Of a DNA stretch of 20,021 nucleotides, positions 11,559 through 20,006 are shown one piece after another (the first letter of the stretch is position 1; each line of letters opens with the position of its first letter). A model generated the notes under the pieces. That model ran no database searches, was not told the origin of the DNA, and saw only the letters and a list, made by a program, of their open reading frames with translations. The position numbers were made by a program, and so were the translations under genes. Source of the DNA: a virus; the IMG/VR virus record IMGVR_UViG_3300023179_000637, positions 1 through 20,021 of that record, one strand, 5' to 3'.

Positions 11559-12149
11559 ATGCAAACATATATGCTAAACATAGACCAAAACATATCTCTG
11601 CCCGCAAATGCGGCGGAAGCTCTACCGCCCATGACTCCTAAACAAGAATTAGAAGTCAGGAGCAAAACTATAAAACTTATAGCAGATCTTCAGGGCAAAC
11701 CCATCCACCCTACCGAACAAAATAAAAAAGAAGCCCGCACCCTTGCTAAAAAAATGGTTGAAGACCCCAAGGGGCAAATTCAATTTAGCAATTACAAAAA
11801 CGAAACCCTTGCTTATTTAGCTGGGATGGTCGCCCAATATGACCAAATGATCGTAAGAGACCTAGCTGACTTTAAGCTGTTCGTTATTAACAAACTTGTA
11901 GAGCAGACTGATTCTAAAAATCCAAGAGAAGCAATTGCTGCACTGCGGGCTTTGGGCGAAGTTGACGGCATTGATGCTTTTAAACGCCGAACAGAGCTTA
12001 CAATCAAAGTCAAACCAATTGATGAAGTAGAAAAAGATTTACTAACTAAGCTGGAAAAACTTGAGCGGCTAACTTTATTAGCCAACACTCAAGACATAAT
12101 TGATGTCGAACCAACCGAAACTTACACCTCAGAAGATAGCGACTCTTAA
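11559..12149 (+). CDS. terS: putative terminase small subunit
   Basis: 196 aa from ATG 11559-11561 (ATG 11571 is an alternative). The middle is helical. The segment AIAALRALGEVDGIDAFKRRTELTIKV (about 125-151) resembles the oligomerisation region of phage small terminases, followed by a charged KPIDEVEKDLLTKLEKLERL helix. Small terminases bind the packaging site and load the large subunit; this gene is directly upstream of, and overlaps, the large subunit gene, which is the strongest support. No SD is visible before either ATG, unlike most genes here. An in-frame TTG at 11448 was rejected because it lies upstream of the predicted promoter. Confidence 0.7.
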   Translation: MQTYMLNIDQNISLPANAAEALPPMTPKQELEVRSKTIKLIADLQGKPIHPTEQNKKEARTLAKKMVEDPKGQIQFSNYKNETLAYLAGMVAQYDQMIVRDLADFKLFVINKLVEQTDSKNPREAIAALRALGEVDGIDAFKRRTELTIKVKPIDEVEKDLLTKLEKLERLTLLANTQDIIDVEPTETYTSEDSDS

Positions 12150-13626
12150 AAAACTCTTACCTTTAGCCTCCGCCGACGAAAAACGGGAGATTTTAAGGGA
12201 TTTAGAGTTTTGGGAATCGCAACAAGCCCAAACTTTTGGGCAAAAAAGCCTATTAGCCTTCGCAGATCATGTGTATCCCGGCTATAAAGTAGGCCCACAC
12301 CATAAAAGACTAGCCAAAATCTTTGAAGATATAGCCGCTGGCCGTAAAAAACGGGTTGTTGTCAACATTGCACCGCGTCACGGCAAGTCAGAACTCATTT
12401 CTTACCTTGCCCCGGCTTGGTTTTTGGGTAAATTTCCCCATAAAAAGATCATTATGGCCTCCCATACGGCGGATTTGGCCGTTAATTTTGGTCGTCGAGT
12501 GCGAAATTTGGTGGCTAATGATGCTTACAAACAAATTTTCCCCCAAATTGAACTACAACAAGATTCAAAATCAGCTTCTAGATGGGGTACTAACTTTAAC
12601 GGCGAATATTTTGCTATTGGTGTTGGCGGTGCTCTTGCTGGTAGGGGTGCCGATCTTTTTATTATTGATGATCCTCATTCCGAACAAGAGGCTAAACAAG
12701 GTAGACCGGACGTATTTTTACCAGCTTGGGAATGGTTTCAGTCTGGCCCTATTCAGCGTCTTATGCCTGGGGGGGCTATTATTATTGTTATGACTCGCTG
12801 GTCAAAACTTGACTTAACAGGTCAAGTTATAAACCACATGACCAAGAACGAAGACGCAGATCAGTGGGAATTGGTTGAATTTCCTGCGCTTTTGCCGTCT
12901 GGTAACCCACTTTGGCCAGAATTTTGGTCCGCCGAAGAACTAAACGCTAAAAAAGCTTCACTTGACCCGCGTTATTGGCAAGCCCAATACATGCAAAACC
13001 CAACTTCCGAGGAAGGAGCATTAATTAAGCGTGAATGGTGGAAAATTTGGGAAAAAGACGACCCACCCAACTGCGAATACGTAATTATGTCGCTTGACGC
13101 GGCACAAGAAACCAACAATCGTGCAGACTACAACGCACTAACTATATGGGGTGTTTTCTTTAATGAGGAAGTTAACAACTACAATATCATACTGTTAAAT
13201 GCGATCAAAAAACGACTTGAATTTCCAGAACTTAAGAAGCTGGTCTTTGAGGAATACAAAGAATGGCAACCAGACACATTTATTGTCGAGAAAAAATCTA
13301 ACGGTGCCGCGCTTTACCAAGAATTACGTAGGATGGGTGTACCGGTACAAGAGTTCACGCCAAGTAAGGGTCAAGATAAAATATCTAGAGTTAATTCAGT
13401 GACTGATTTATTTGCTTCTGGTATTGTTTGGGCACCCGAAATGCGATGGGCTAAGGAAGTTATAGAAGAATGTAACGATTTTCCTAGCGGGTCAAATGAT
13501 GATTTAGTTGATTCCACAACACAAGCCTTGATGAGGTTTCGCAAAGGTGGGTTTATTAAATTACCATCAGACGAACCCGAATCAACTGAATACTTTAGGC
13601 GTAAAAATCAATACGCTTACTATTAG
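12103..13626 (+). CDS. terL: terminase large subunit
   Basis: 507 aa, normal for the family. ATPase domain: adenine-binding region near GPHHKRLAKIFEDIAAG (64-80), Walker A APRHGKS (90-96), Walker B ADLFIIDDP (183-191), and motif III IVMTRWS (228-234). RNase H-like nuclease domain: SLDAAQ with D332, IVEKKSNG with E396, and NDDLVDST with D467/D470. It cuts concatemeric DNA and drives packaging through the portal with ATP. The first 45 residues (TPQKIATLKKLLPL...) match the helical leader common in this terminase group. Its start lies 47 nt inside the small-subunit gene and has no clear SD, so translation is probably coupled. Confidence 0.95.
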   Translation: MSNQPKLTPQKIATLKKLLPLASADEKREILRDLEFWESQQAQTFGQKSLLAFADHVYPGYKVGPHHKRLAKIFEDIAAGRKKRVVVNIAPRHGKSELISYLAPAWFLGKFPHKKIIMASHTADLAVNFGRRVRNLVANDAYKQIFPQIELQQDSKSASRWGTNFNGEYFAIGVGGALAGRGADLFIIDDPHSEQEAKQGRPDVFLPAWEWFQSGPIQRLMPGGAIIIVMTRWSKLDLTGQVINHMTKNEDADQWELVEFPALLPSGNPLWPEFWSAEELNAKKASLDPRYWQAQYMQNPTSEEGALIKREWWKIWEKDDPPNCEYVIMSLDAAQETNNRADYNALTIWGVFFNEEVNNYNIILLNAIKKRLEFPELKKLVFEEYKEWQPDTFIVEKKSNGAALYQELRRMGVPVQEFTPSKGQDKISRVNSVTDLFASGIVWAPEMRWAKEVIEECNDFPSGSNDDLVDSTTQALMRFRKGGFIKLPSDEPESTEYFRRKNQYAYY

Positions 13627-13635
13627 GAATAGATC

Positions 13636-16161
13636 ATGGCTACAAGCAGCTTTTTTGATAAGTCATTAAACCAAGCACCGATAGGTCTAACAGACCGCGA
13701 TGATATGGAAGAAGGCCCAGGTATTGAGATCGAGATTGAAGATCCTGAGTCTGTATCTATTGGTTTAGGCGATTTAGAGATTGTAATTGGCAAAGAAGAT
13801 GGCACCGATGAAGATTTTAATGCCAATCTTGCCGAAAAAATGGACGAAAAAGAGCTGGCTACACTAGCAAATGATTTATGCGGTGATTTTGAAGACGATA
13901 TTTCATCCCGTAAAGATTGGATGCAGACCTTTGTTGATGGCTTAGATTTGCTTGGGTTAAAGGTTGAGGATCGCACAGAACCTTGGCCCGGAGCTTGTGG
14001 TGTGTACCACCCGCTGTTGACAGAAGCTGTTGTGAAGTTTCAGTCAGAAACAATTATGGAGACTTTCCCAGCGCAGGGACCGGTGCGTTCTAAGATCATT
14101 GGGGAAGAAACTAAAGAAAAGAAAGAGTCTGCTGCTCGTGTGCAAGCAGATATGAATCATCAGCTTACTGACGTTATGGTTGAGTATCGGCCAGAACACG
14201 AAAAGATGTTATGGGGACTGGGGCTGTCAGGTAATGCGTTTAAGAAAGTCTATTATGACTTGCGGCTTGGTCGTCAGACATCGATGTATGTATCAGCGGA
14301 TGATATTGTTGTGCCTTACGGTGCCGCAAATATTGAGTCTGCAGAGCGTGTTACGCATGTAATGCGTAAAACTAAAAACGAGCTGCAACGTCTTATGGAC
14401 ACAGGGTTTTATATTGATATTAAGCTTAGCGAACCGGTTGATGCACTTGATGAAGTAGAAAAGAAGATTGCAGAAAAGATGGGGTTTAGGGCTACTGCTG
14501 ATAGTCGCTACAAAATTCTGGAGATGCACGTAGACCTTGATCTTCCAGGGTTCCCAGATAAAGACAAGGACGGAAAAGAAACTGGGCTGGCTATTCCGTA
14601 CGTAGTAACAATTGAAAAATCAAACAGCAGGATTCTTTCTATCCGAAGAAACTGGAAACCAAGCGACGAGTTAAAGCAAAAGCGTCAACACTTTATTCAT
14701 TACCCGTATATACCCGGATTTGGGTTTTATGCCTTTGGTTTGATTCATTTAATTGGCGGGTTTGCCAAGTCGGGTACGTCCATACTACGACAACTAGTCG
14801 ATGCAGGTACGCTATCTAATCTTCCCGGCGGGTTTAAAACCAAGGGCATGCGTACTAAAGGTGATGACACACCTTTCTCCCCTGCGGAATGGCGCGATGT
14901 TGATATTGGCTCAGGCACGCTAAAAGATAACATTATGCCGCTCCCATACAAGGAGCCGTCGCAAGTACTAGCGATGCTGATGGATAAAATTGTTGACGAA
15001 GGCCGCAGGTTTGCTTCGGCGGCTGATCTTAAAGTTAGTGATATGTCCGCTCAATCCCCAGTTGGGACTACGCTAGCTATTCTTGAGCGCACGTTGAAAG
15101 TCATGTCTGCTGTTCAGGCACGGATTCACTATGCGATGAAACAGGAGTTTAGGCTCCTGAAGGAAATTATTGCAGACTATACGCCAGAAGAGTACGACTA
15201 CGAACCGGTTGACGGCAGACCTAGAGCCAAAAAGTCCGATTACGACAACGTCGATGTAATTCCTGTTAGCGACCCTAACGCTGCGACGATGAGCCAAAAG
15301 GTTGTGCAATATCAAGCAGTTTTGCAGCTAGCTACCACCGCACCACAGCTATACGACCTACCATATTTACATAGGCAGATGCTTGAGGTTCTTGGCATTA
15401 AGAACGCTGAGAAACTTGTAGAAATAGAAGATGATATGAAGCCGGTCGATCCGGTTTCAGAAAACATGAACCTATTTACAAATAGGCCGGTCAAAGCATT
15501 TATGTACCAAGACCATGCCGCACATATAACAGTGCATATGACCGCACTGCAAGACCCAATTACTGCACAAATTCTTGGCCAGAGTCCAAATGCTCAGGCT
15601 ATGAATGCAGCATTTATGGCTCACATTGCCGAACATTTTGCGTTCCAATACCGCAAAAACATTGAAGACAAACTTGGGGTTCCCTATCCCGCACCTGACG
15701 AAGAAATGCCTGAAGACATGGAGGTCGAAGTTTCTCGCCTTGCCGCAGCCGGTGCTCAAAAACTATTGCAAGCAAATCAAGCAATGGTGCAACAGGCACA
15801 AGCACAGCAGCAGGCACAAGATCCAATTTTGCAAATGCAGCAACAAGAGCTTCAGCTACAAGCTCAAGAGTTACAGCGCAAAGCACAAAAGGATCAGACC
15901 GACGCACAACTCAAGGCAGCTCAAATCGACACCGAACGTATGCGTATTCAATCACAGATGGATATCGACGGCGCTCGCCTTGGCGCACAGATTGCCAAAG
16001 ATCAGATGGAGCAAGAGTTCCAGCAGGGCGTCGAGGCTGTACGTAACGAGATTGAGGGTACACGCATAGGTGCAGATATCGCCAGAAATATTGCTGCAAT
16101 GCAGCAACAACGCGAACAGGCTACACAGCAAGCGGTAAAGCCAAAGGGAGCTGAAGAATGA
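13636..16161 (+). CDS. portal protein (large, P22-like)
   Basis: 841 aa. Residues about 110-620 form the portal core: ... EPWPGACGVYHPLLTEAVVKFQSE (115-138), the WGLGLSGNAFKKVYYD strand region, YPYIPGFGFYAFGLIHLIGG with the following long crown/wing helices, and SPVGTTLAILER. The N-terminus is acidic and contains IEIEIEDPE. Residues about 700-835 are Gln/Ala-rich and would form a long coiled coil, like the barrel helices of podophage portals. The dodecamer is the DNA gate at the capsid vertex and docks TerL. ATG has AGGA at spacing 7, 9 bp after the TerL stop. Length and C-terminal barrel suggest a podovirus-like virion. Confidence 0.92.
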   Translation: MATSSFFDKSLNQAPIGLTDRDDMEEGPGIEIEIEDPESVSIGLGDLEIVIGKEDGTDEDFNANLAEKMDEKELATLANDLCGDFEDDISSRKDWMQTFVDGLDLLGLKVEDRTEPWPGACGVYHPLLTEAVVKFQSETIMETFPAQGPVRSKIIGEETKEKKESAARVQADMNHQLTDVMVEYRPEHEKMLWGLGLSGNAFKKVYYDLRLGRQTSMYVSADDIVVPYGAANIESAERVTHVMRKTKNELQRLMDTGFYIDIKLSEPVDALDEVEKKIAEKMGFRATADSRYKILEMHVDLDLPGFPDKDKDGKETGLAIPYVVTIEKSNSRILSIRRNWKPSDELKQKRQHFIHYPYIPGFGFYAFGLIHLIGGFAKSGTSILRQLVDAGTLSNLPGGFKTKGMRTKGDDTPFSPAEWRDVDIGSGTLKDNIMPLPYKEPSQVLAMLMDKIVDEGRRFASAADLKVSDMSAQSPVGTTLAILERTLKVMSAVQARIHYAMKQEFRLLKEIIADYTPEEYDYEPVDGRPRAKKSDYDNVDVIPVSDPNAATMSQKVVQYQAVLQLATTAPQLYDLPYLHRQMLEVLGIKNAEKLVEIEDDMKPVDPVSENMNLFTNRPVKAFMYQDHAAHITVHMTALQDPITAQILGQSPNAQAMNAAFMAHIAEHFAFQYRKNIEDKLGVPYPAPDEEMPEDMEVEVSRLAAAGAQKLLQANQAMVQQAQAQQQAQDPILQMQQQELQLQAQELQRKAQKDQTDAQLKAAQIDTERMRIQSQMDIDGARLGAQIAKDQMEQEFQQGVEAVRNEIEGTRIGADIARNIAAMQQQREQATQQAVKPKGAEE

Positions 16162-16352
16162 GCTTTGAAGTTTTAGAGTATTTGATTAAGCGTTGTCACG
16201 AGGAGGAAAGCCGTTTGGCCGAAACCTTGGGCCAGGGTTTAGCAAAGGACCACGCTGATTATCGCCATCAGTGTGGAATTATTAGAGGTTTGGCAATGGC
16301 GAGGCAAATGCTAATTGACATAGCAGAAAGGATGGAAAACGACAATGAGTGA
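16158..16352 (+). CDS. small helical protein after portal
   Basis: 64 aa, helical, charged. The pattern ESRLAETLGQGLAKDHADYRHQCGIIRGLAMARQML is like the small uncharacterised proteins often encoded just downstream of portal genes in podophages (typically with SGGAKDYAEYRxxxGxIxGL). Function unknown; perhaps a head-assembly accessory. It overlaps the portal stop as ATGA and the next gene by 8 nt, so it is translated by coupling. Confidence 0.75.
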   Translation: MSFEVLEYLIKRCHEEESRLAETLGQGLAKDHADYRHQCGIIRGLAMARQMLIDIAERMENDNE

Positions 16353-16746
16353 ACTCCTAGTAGGGTCTACAGACGGCTCTGCGACGGTGCTACCTGAAAC
16401 CGCCGAAGAAAAAGCACGACAACTCCCCGACCCATCAGGTTATCGGATTTTATGTGGGATACCGGATATTGACGACAAATTTGTTAACGGCTTGCTTAAA
16501 GCCGAAGTAACTTTGCACCACGAAGAATTACTGACTACGGTGCTGTTTGTTATCAAAATGGGGCCAGACGCATTTAAAGACGAGAAGCGATTTCCGTCTG
16601 GGCCGTATTGCAAACCCGGTGATTTTATATTAGTCCGCCCGCACGCGGGTACACGGTTGAAGATTCATGGCCGTGAATTTCGCATCATTAACGATGATTC
16701 TGTCGAGGGGGTCGTAGAAGATCCTCGCGGTATTAGTCGCTCATAA
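16345..16746 (+). CDS. phage co-chaperonin, GroES-like
   Basis: 133 aa. Residues about 31-127 read as a GroES/Cpn10 barrel: GYRILCGIP at the first strand, a divergent mobile-loop region (about 41-65), FVIKMGPDAFKDEKRFP (68-84), PGDFILVRPHAGTRLKIHGREFRIINDDSVEGVVEDP (91-127). This matches the Cpn10 consensus GDxVLFxxYAGTxxKxDGxEYxILxxxDILAxxE. The first 30 residues are a disordered leader. Phage co-chaperonins such as T4 gp31 replace GroES on the host GroEL to fold the capsid protein, and here the gene lies between portal and scaffold/capsid. Overlaps the preceding gene by 8 nt. Confidence 0.87.
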   Translation: MSELLVGSTDGSATVLPETAEEKARQLPDPSGYRILCGIPDIDDKFVNGLLKAEVTLHHEELLTTVLFVIKMGPDAFKDEKRFPSGPYCKPGDFILVRPHAGTRLKIHGREFRIINDDSVEGVVEDPRGISRS

Positions 16747-16756
16747 GGGGTTAATC

Positions 16757-17680
16757 ATGGCCGAAAATGCCAACAAAGATGTTGAAGATCGAATTGAAAT
16801 TGAGATTGAAAACGATACGCCACCGGAAGATCGTGGGCGGGAGCCTTTACCTAAAGATCTTGTAAAGGAGCTTGAAGAAGACGAGTTGGAAGAGTATTCC
16901 GACAAAGTCAAAACCAGACTTAAGCAAATGAAAAAAGTCTGGCACGATGAGCGCCGTGAAAAAGAACGCGCTCTGCGTGAGCAGCAAGCCGCCTTAGATA
17001 TGGCGCAGCAGTTGCAAAATGAGATTAGGCAGTTAAGATCAAGAGTAACTGAAAACGAAGGGCATTTAGTTAATACGGCAACTAATGCGGTGGAATTGGA
17101 ATTACAAAATGCTGAAAAAGCTTACAAAGAAGCATATGAAGCAGGTGATTCCGATAAACTGCTAGAAGCTAATAAACAACTAAACGACGCAACTTTTAGA
17201 CTCCAGAGATTGAAAGGGTACAAACCCCCTGTACAACCTCAAGAAAATGGTGTAAATTACTTACAACCGCAGCCACAGGCTCCTAGGTTAGACCCCAAAA
17301 CTGATTCATGGCGTAGACAGAATACGTGGTTTGGATCAGATGATGAAATGACTGCTTCTGCTCTAGGTTTACACCAAAAACTTATTAGAGAAAAAGGGCA
17401 ATCTTTCGAGGGCACCGACGAGTACTGGGAAATCGTTGATAAAACGATGCGTAAAAGATTCCCCGAATACGAATGGGGTGATGAACCTGCTGAGACAGCC
17501 ACAAAACCTGCTCAAGCACGGACAGATAAACCAGCTACCGTTGTAGCGCCGGTTTCTCGTAGTACGGCCCCCACAAAGGTCAGACTAAAAGATTCCCAAC
17601 TTGCCATCATCAAAAAGATGGGTATTACTCCTGAACAATATGTTAGGGAAATGATGAAATTGGAGCGTACAAATGGCTGA
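16757..17680 (+). CDS. capsid scaffolding-like protein
   Basis: 307 aa, hydrophilic. N-terminus acidic (IEIEIENDTPPEDRG), residues about 40-155 a long coiled coil (KVKTRLKQMKKVWHDERREKERALREQQAALDM...), then a Pro/Gln linker. A conserved block follows: SWRRQNTWFGSDDEMTASALGLHQKL...GTDEYWEIVDKTMRKRFPEYE (about 182-236). The C-terminus ends KDSQLAIIKKMGITPEQYVREM. This coiled-coil, WFG-x-D-x-EMTA, basic-tail layout is that of podophage scaffold proteins, which direct capsid assembly and then leave. Position directly before the head genes agrees. ATG has AAGGGG at spacing 6. Overlaps the next gene by 8 nt. Confidence 0.8.
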   Translation: MAENANKDVEDRIEIEIENDTPPEDRGREPLPKDLVKELEEDELEEYSDKVKTRLKQMKKVWHDERREKERALREQQAALDMAQQLQNEIRQLRSRVTENEGHLVNTATNAVELELQNAEKAYKEAYEAGDSDKLLEANKQLNDATFRLQRLKGYKPPVQPQENGVNYLQPQPQAPRLDPKTDSWRRQNTWFGSDDEMTASALGLHQKLIREKGQSFEGTDEYWEIVDKTMRKRFPEYEWGDEPAETATKPAQARTDKPATVVAPVSRSTAPTKVRLKDSQLAIIKKMGITPEQYVREMMKLERTNG

Positions 17681-18122
17681 AAATCGTTTAACCCGTGATG
17701 TAGAGAACCGTGAGCGCAGTGCTCGTCCGAAACAATGGAAACGTGCTGATGTCCTTCCTGAAGTGGAGCCGATGCCTGGGTACAAACCCCGCTGGGTGCG
17801 TGTGGCTTCGTTAGGAAAATCTGATCCCAAAAACGTCTCTGCCAAGCTCAGAGAAGGATGGGAGCCGGTAAGGATTGAAGAGCAACCGAACCTAAAGTTT
17901 TTGCGTGACGAAAACAGCCGGTTTAAAGACAATATCGAGATTGATGGACTGTTACTCTGCAAAATCCCTGAAGAATTTGTTGACCAACGTAGTGCTTACT
18001 TCAACAAGGTTAATAAAGACAACATGGATGCTGTAGACAGCAATTTTATGAGAGAGAGCGATGCTCGTATGCCACTCTTTGCTGAGAAGCGTACAAAAGT
18101 ATCGTTCGGTAAAGGAACTTAA
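17673..18122 (+). CDS. conserved virion-associated protein, unknown role
   Basis: 149 aa, basic, soluble. Pattern: KQWKRADVLPEVEPMPGYKPRWVRVASLGKSDPKNVSAKLREGWEPV (about 20-66), then GLLLCKIPEEFVDQRSAYFNKVN. The PGYxxRWVR...REGWEPV signature recurs in proteins encoded next to the capsid genes of many aquatic phages; role not known to me. ATG has GGAG at spacing 7 and overlaps the scaffold-like gene by 8 nt. Likely a minor head component, given location; that is inference. Confidence 0.7.
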   Translation: MAENRLTRDVENRERSARPKQWKRADVLPEVEPMPGYKPRWVRVASLGKSDPKNVSAKLREGWEPVRIEEQPNLKFLRDENSRFKDNIEIDGLLLCKIPEEFVDQRSAYFNKVNKDNMDAVDSNFMRESDARMPLFAEKRTKVSFGKGT

Positions 18123-18142
18123 TTTTTTAAAAGAGGTCAAAA

Positions 18143-19030
18143 ATGGCATATCCTGTTATTGACGCTCCCTACGGTTTTAAAGCTATTAATGAGCTTAATG
18201 GTCTACCGTACGCAGGAGCAACAAGACAGTTCCCGATTGCCCGAAGCTATCCTACTAACCTGTTTTACGGGGATTTAGTACAGCTAACGACAGACGGAAC
18301 TCTTATTAAAACTGGCTACACCGCTGCTTCCAGCCCCAGTTCGGTGATTGCTGGTGCAATTGGTGTGTTTGTTGGTTGTCAGTTTACCAACCCAACGACT
18401 AGGCAACTTCAGTTCTCGCAGTATTATCCTGCTAGCACTGCTGCTGACGACATCGAAGCTTTTGTTATTGATGATCCGTCTGCTGTGTTTAAGGTCGTAA
18501 TGACTGGTCAAACTTACAACACTATTGCTAATACTGGCACCACAGTTGCTTACGCTAACCAGTCGTTTATTGGTACTAACGTGTATGCAATTACTGGAGC
18601 TGCTGGTAGCACGACCACTGGCAATTCTGCTATGTCGGTGTCTGGCACTTACCCAGCTACCAGCGGTACTGGCGCAGTTCGTATTGCTAGTACTGTCTTG
18701 CCTTTCCGTGTTGTAGCTTTAGTTCCTGAAACTGCTTATACCGTAACGGGTACGGGTGGTACATCTGGTTCTTCGACGACGTTGACGCTAACTGCTGCTA
18801 TTACTGGCCTCCAGGCAGGTATGCAGGTTGTCGCTCCCGCAGCTTCTGCTGGTGCTTACTTCCCTGGTAGCTACAACTACGTCACTAATGTTAATAGTAC
18901 GACTGTTACGCTCGCTTCTGCGATTACGCTTGCAAGTGGCTCTCAGGTTTCCTTCGTTGGATATCCTGAGGTTCTTGTTAAGTGGAACCAGGGCTGGCAT
19001 AGCTATCAGTACGCTACTGCGCTCGCATAA
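18143..19030 (+). CDS. capsid decoration-like structural protein with inserted domain
   Basis: 295 aa, Thr/Ser/Ala/Gly-rich, beta. The N-terminal two thirds (MAYPVIDAPYGFKAIN, IPIARSYPTNLFYGDLVQL, GVFVGCQFTNPTTRQLQFSQYYPAS, AFVIDDPSAVFKVV) and the last 22 residues (PEVLVKWNQGWHSYQYATAL) resemble a structural protein found beside the capsid gene in many aquatic phages, often called decoration or head protein. Between RVVALVPETA and GYPEVLVKW, about residues 199-272, sits an extra Ser/Thr/Gly-rich beta segment that looks like an inserted surface (Ig-like or repeat) domain. ATG has GAGG at spacing 6. Virion location is inferred from context. Confidence 0.7.
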   Translation: MAYPVIDAPYGFKAINELNGLPYAGATRQFPIARSYPTNLFYGDLVQLTTDGTLIKTGYTAASSPSSVIAGAIGVFVGCQFTNPTTRQLQFSQYYPASTAADDIEAFVIDDPSAVFKVVMTGQTYNTIANTGTTVAYANQSFIGTNVYAITGAAGSTTTGNSAMSVSGTYPATSGTGAVRIASTVLPFRVVALVPETAYTVTGTGGTSGSSTTLTLTAAITGLQAGMQVVAPAASAGAYFPGSYNYVTNVNSTTVTLASAITLASGSQVSFVGYPEVLVKWNQGWHSYQYATALA

Positions 19031-19041
19031 GGGGAATTTAA

Positions 19042-19950
19042 ATGGCTATTTCACGCGCACAACTACTGAAAGAGTTGCTCCCCGGCCTGAACGCCCTGTT
19101 CGGTCTGGAGTATGCTCGCTATGGCGAAGAGCACAAGGAAATCTACGAGATCGAGACTTCTGAGCGTTCGTTTGAAGAGGAAACCAAGCTGTCAGGCTTC
19201 TCCGCCGCTCCGGTGAAGAACGAAGGCAGTGCGTTGGCCTACGATAACGCGCAAGAAACCTGGACTGCTCGTTATGTCCATGAGACTATCGCTCTGGGAT
19301 TCTCGCTAACCGAAGAGGCTATCGAGGATAACTTGTACGACAGTCTTGCTAATCGCTACACCAAGGCTCTTGCTCGCGGTATGGCATATACCAAGCAAAC
19401 CAAAGCTGCTGCAGTTCTTAACAATGGCTTTAACTCCGCTTACCCAGGTGGTGACGGTGTGGCTTTGTTTTCAACGGCACATCCCTTGGTCTCTGGTGGC
19501 ACCAACAGCAACACGCCCGCAGTCGCATCTGATCTTTCTGAAACATCGTTGGAAGCAGCGGTTATTCAGATTGCAGCATGGACTGACGAACGTGGACTGT
19601 TGATTGCAGCCCGTCCGAGAAAGTTGATTATTCCGTCTGCATTGCAGTTCGTTGCAACCCGTATTTTGGAAACAGAACTGCGTGTTGATACAGCAGACAA
19701 CACGATCAACGCGTTGAAGAGTAATGGTTCAATCCCCGAGGGTTATTCCATTAATCACTTTTTGACTGATACGGATGCTTGGTTCCTTTGCACCGACGTA
19801 CCCAACGGTATGAAGCATTTCATTCGCGCCCCGATGACACAGGGAATGGATGGTGATTTTGACACCGGAAACGTTCGTTATAAGGCCCGTGAGCGTTATT
19901 CGTTTGGTTGGTCTGATCCGCTTGGGATGTTCGGTTCGCCCGGAGCCTAA
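19042..19950 (+). CDS. major capsid protein (HK97-fold, Mu gpT-like)
   Basis: 302 aa. Features of the Mu gpT-like capsid group: N-terminal helix SRAQLLKELLPGLNALFGLEY, KLSGFSAAPVKNEGSALAYD, RYVHETIALGFSLTEEAIEDNLY (78-100), the extended-loop region with DGVALFSTAHPLVSGGTNSN (138-157), then RPRKLIIPSALQFVATRIL and the C-terminal RAPMTQGMDGDFDTGNVRYKARERYSFGWSDPLGMFG. It forms the icosahedral shell, likely as pentamers and hexamers. ATG has AAGGGG at spacing 7, 11 bp after the decoration-like gene. A strong terminator follows, so it is the last gene of this transcription unit. No cleavage site is obvious. Confidence 0.93.
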   Translation: MAISRAQLLKELLPGLNALFGLEYARYGEEHKEIYEIETSERSFEEETKLSGFSAAPVKNEGSALAYDNAQETWTARYVHETIALGFSLTEEAIEDNLYDSLANRYTKALARGMAYTKQTKAAAVLNNGFNSAYPGGDGVALFSTAHPLVSGGTNSNTPAVASDLSETSLEAAVIQIAAWTDERGLLIAARPRKLIIPSALQFVATRILETELRVDTADNTINALKSNGSIPEGYSINHFLTDTDAWFLCTDVPNGMKHFIRAPMTQGMDGDFDTGNVRYKARERYSFGWSDPLGMFGSPGA

Positions 19951-19975
19951 GCAAAATCAAGCACTTAGCGCAGAG

Positions 19976-20006
19976 AACCCCGCTTCGGCGGGGTTTTTTG
20001 TTTTTT
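19976..20006 (+). terminator. intrinsic terminator after the capsid gene
   Basis: AACCCCGC-TTCG-GCGGGGTT, an 8-bp stem with a UUCG tetraloop, then TTTTTTG and six more T. Starts 26 bp after the capsid stop. A strong factor-independent terminator that separates head genes from what follows. Confidence 0.95.

Noticed and set aside
15605-16069. Rightward 154-codon ORF
   Set aside because: Out-of-frame shadow of the Gln/Ala-rich portal C-terminus; open only because of the repetitive codons.
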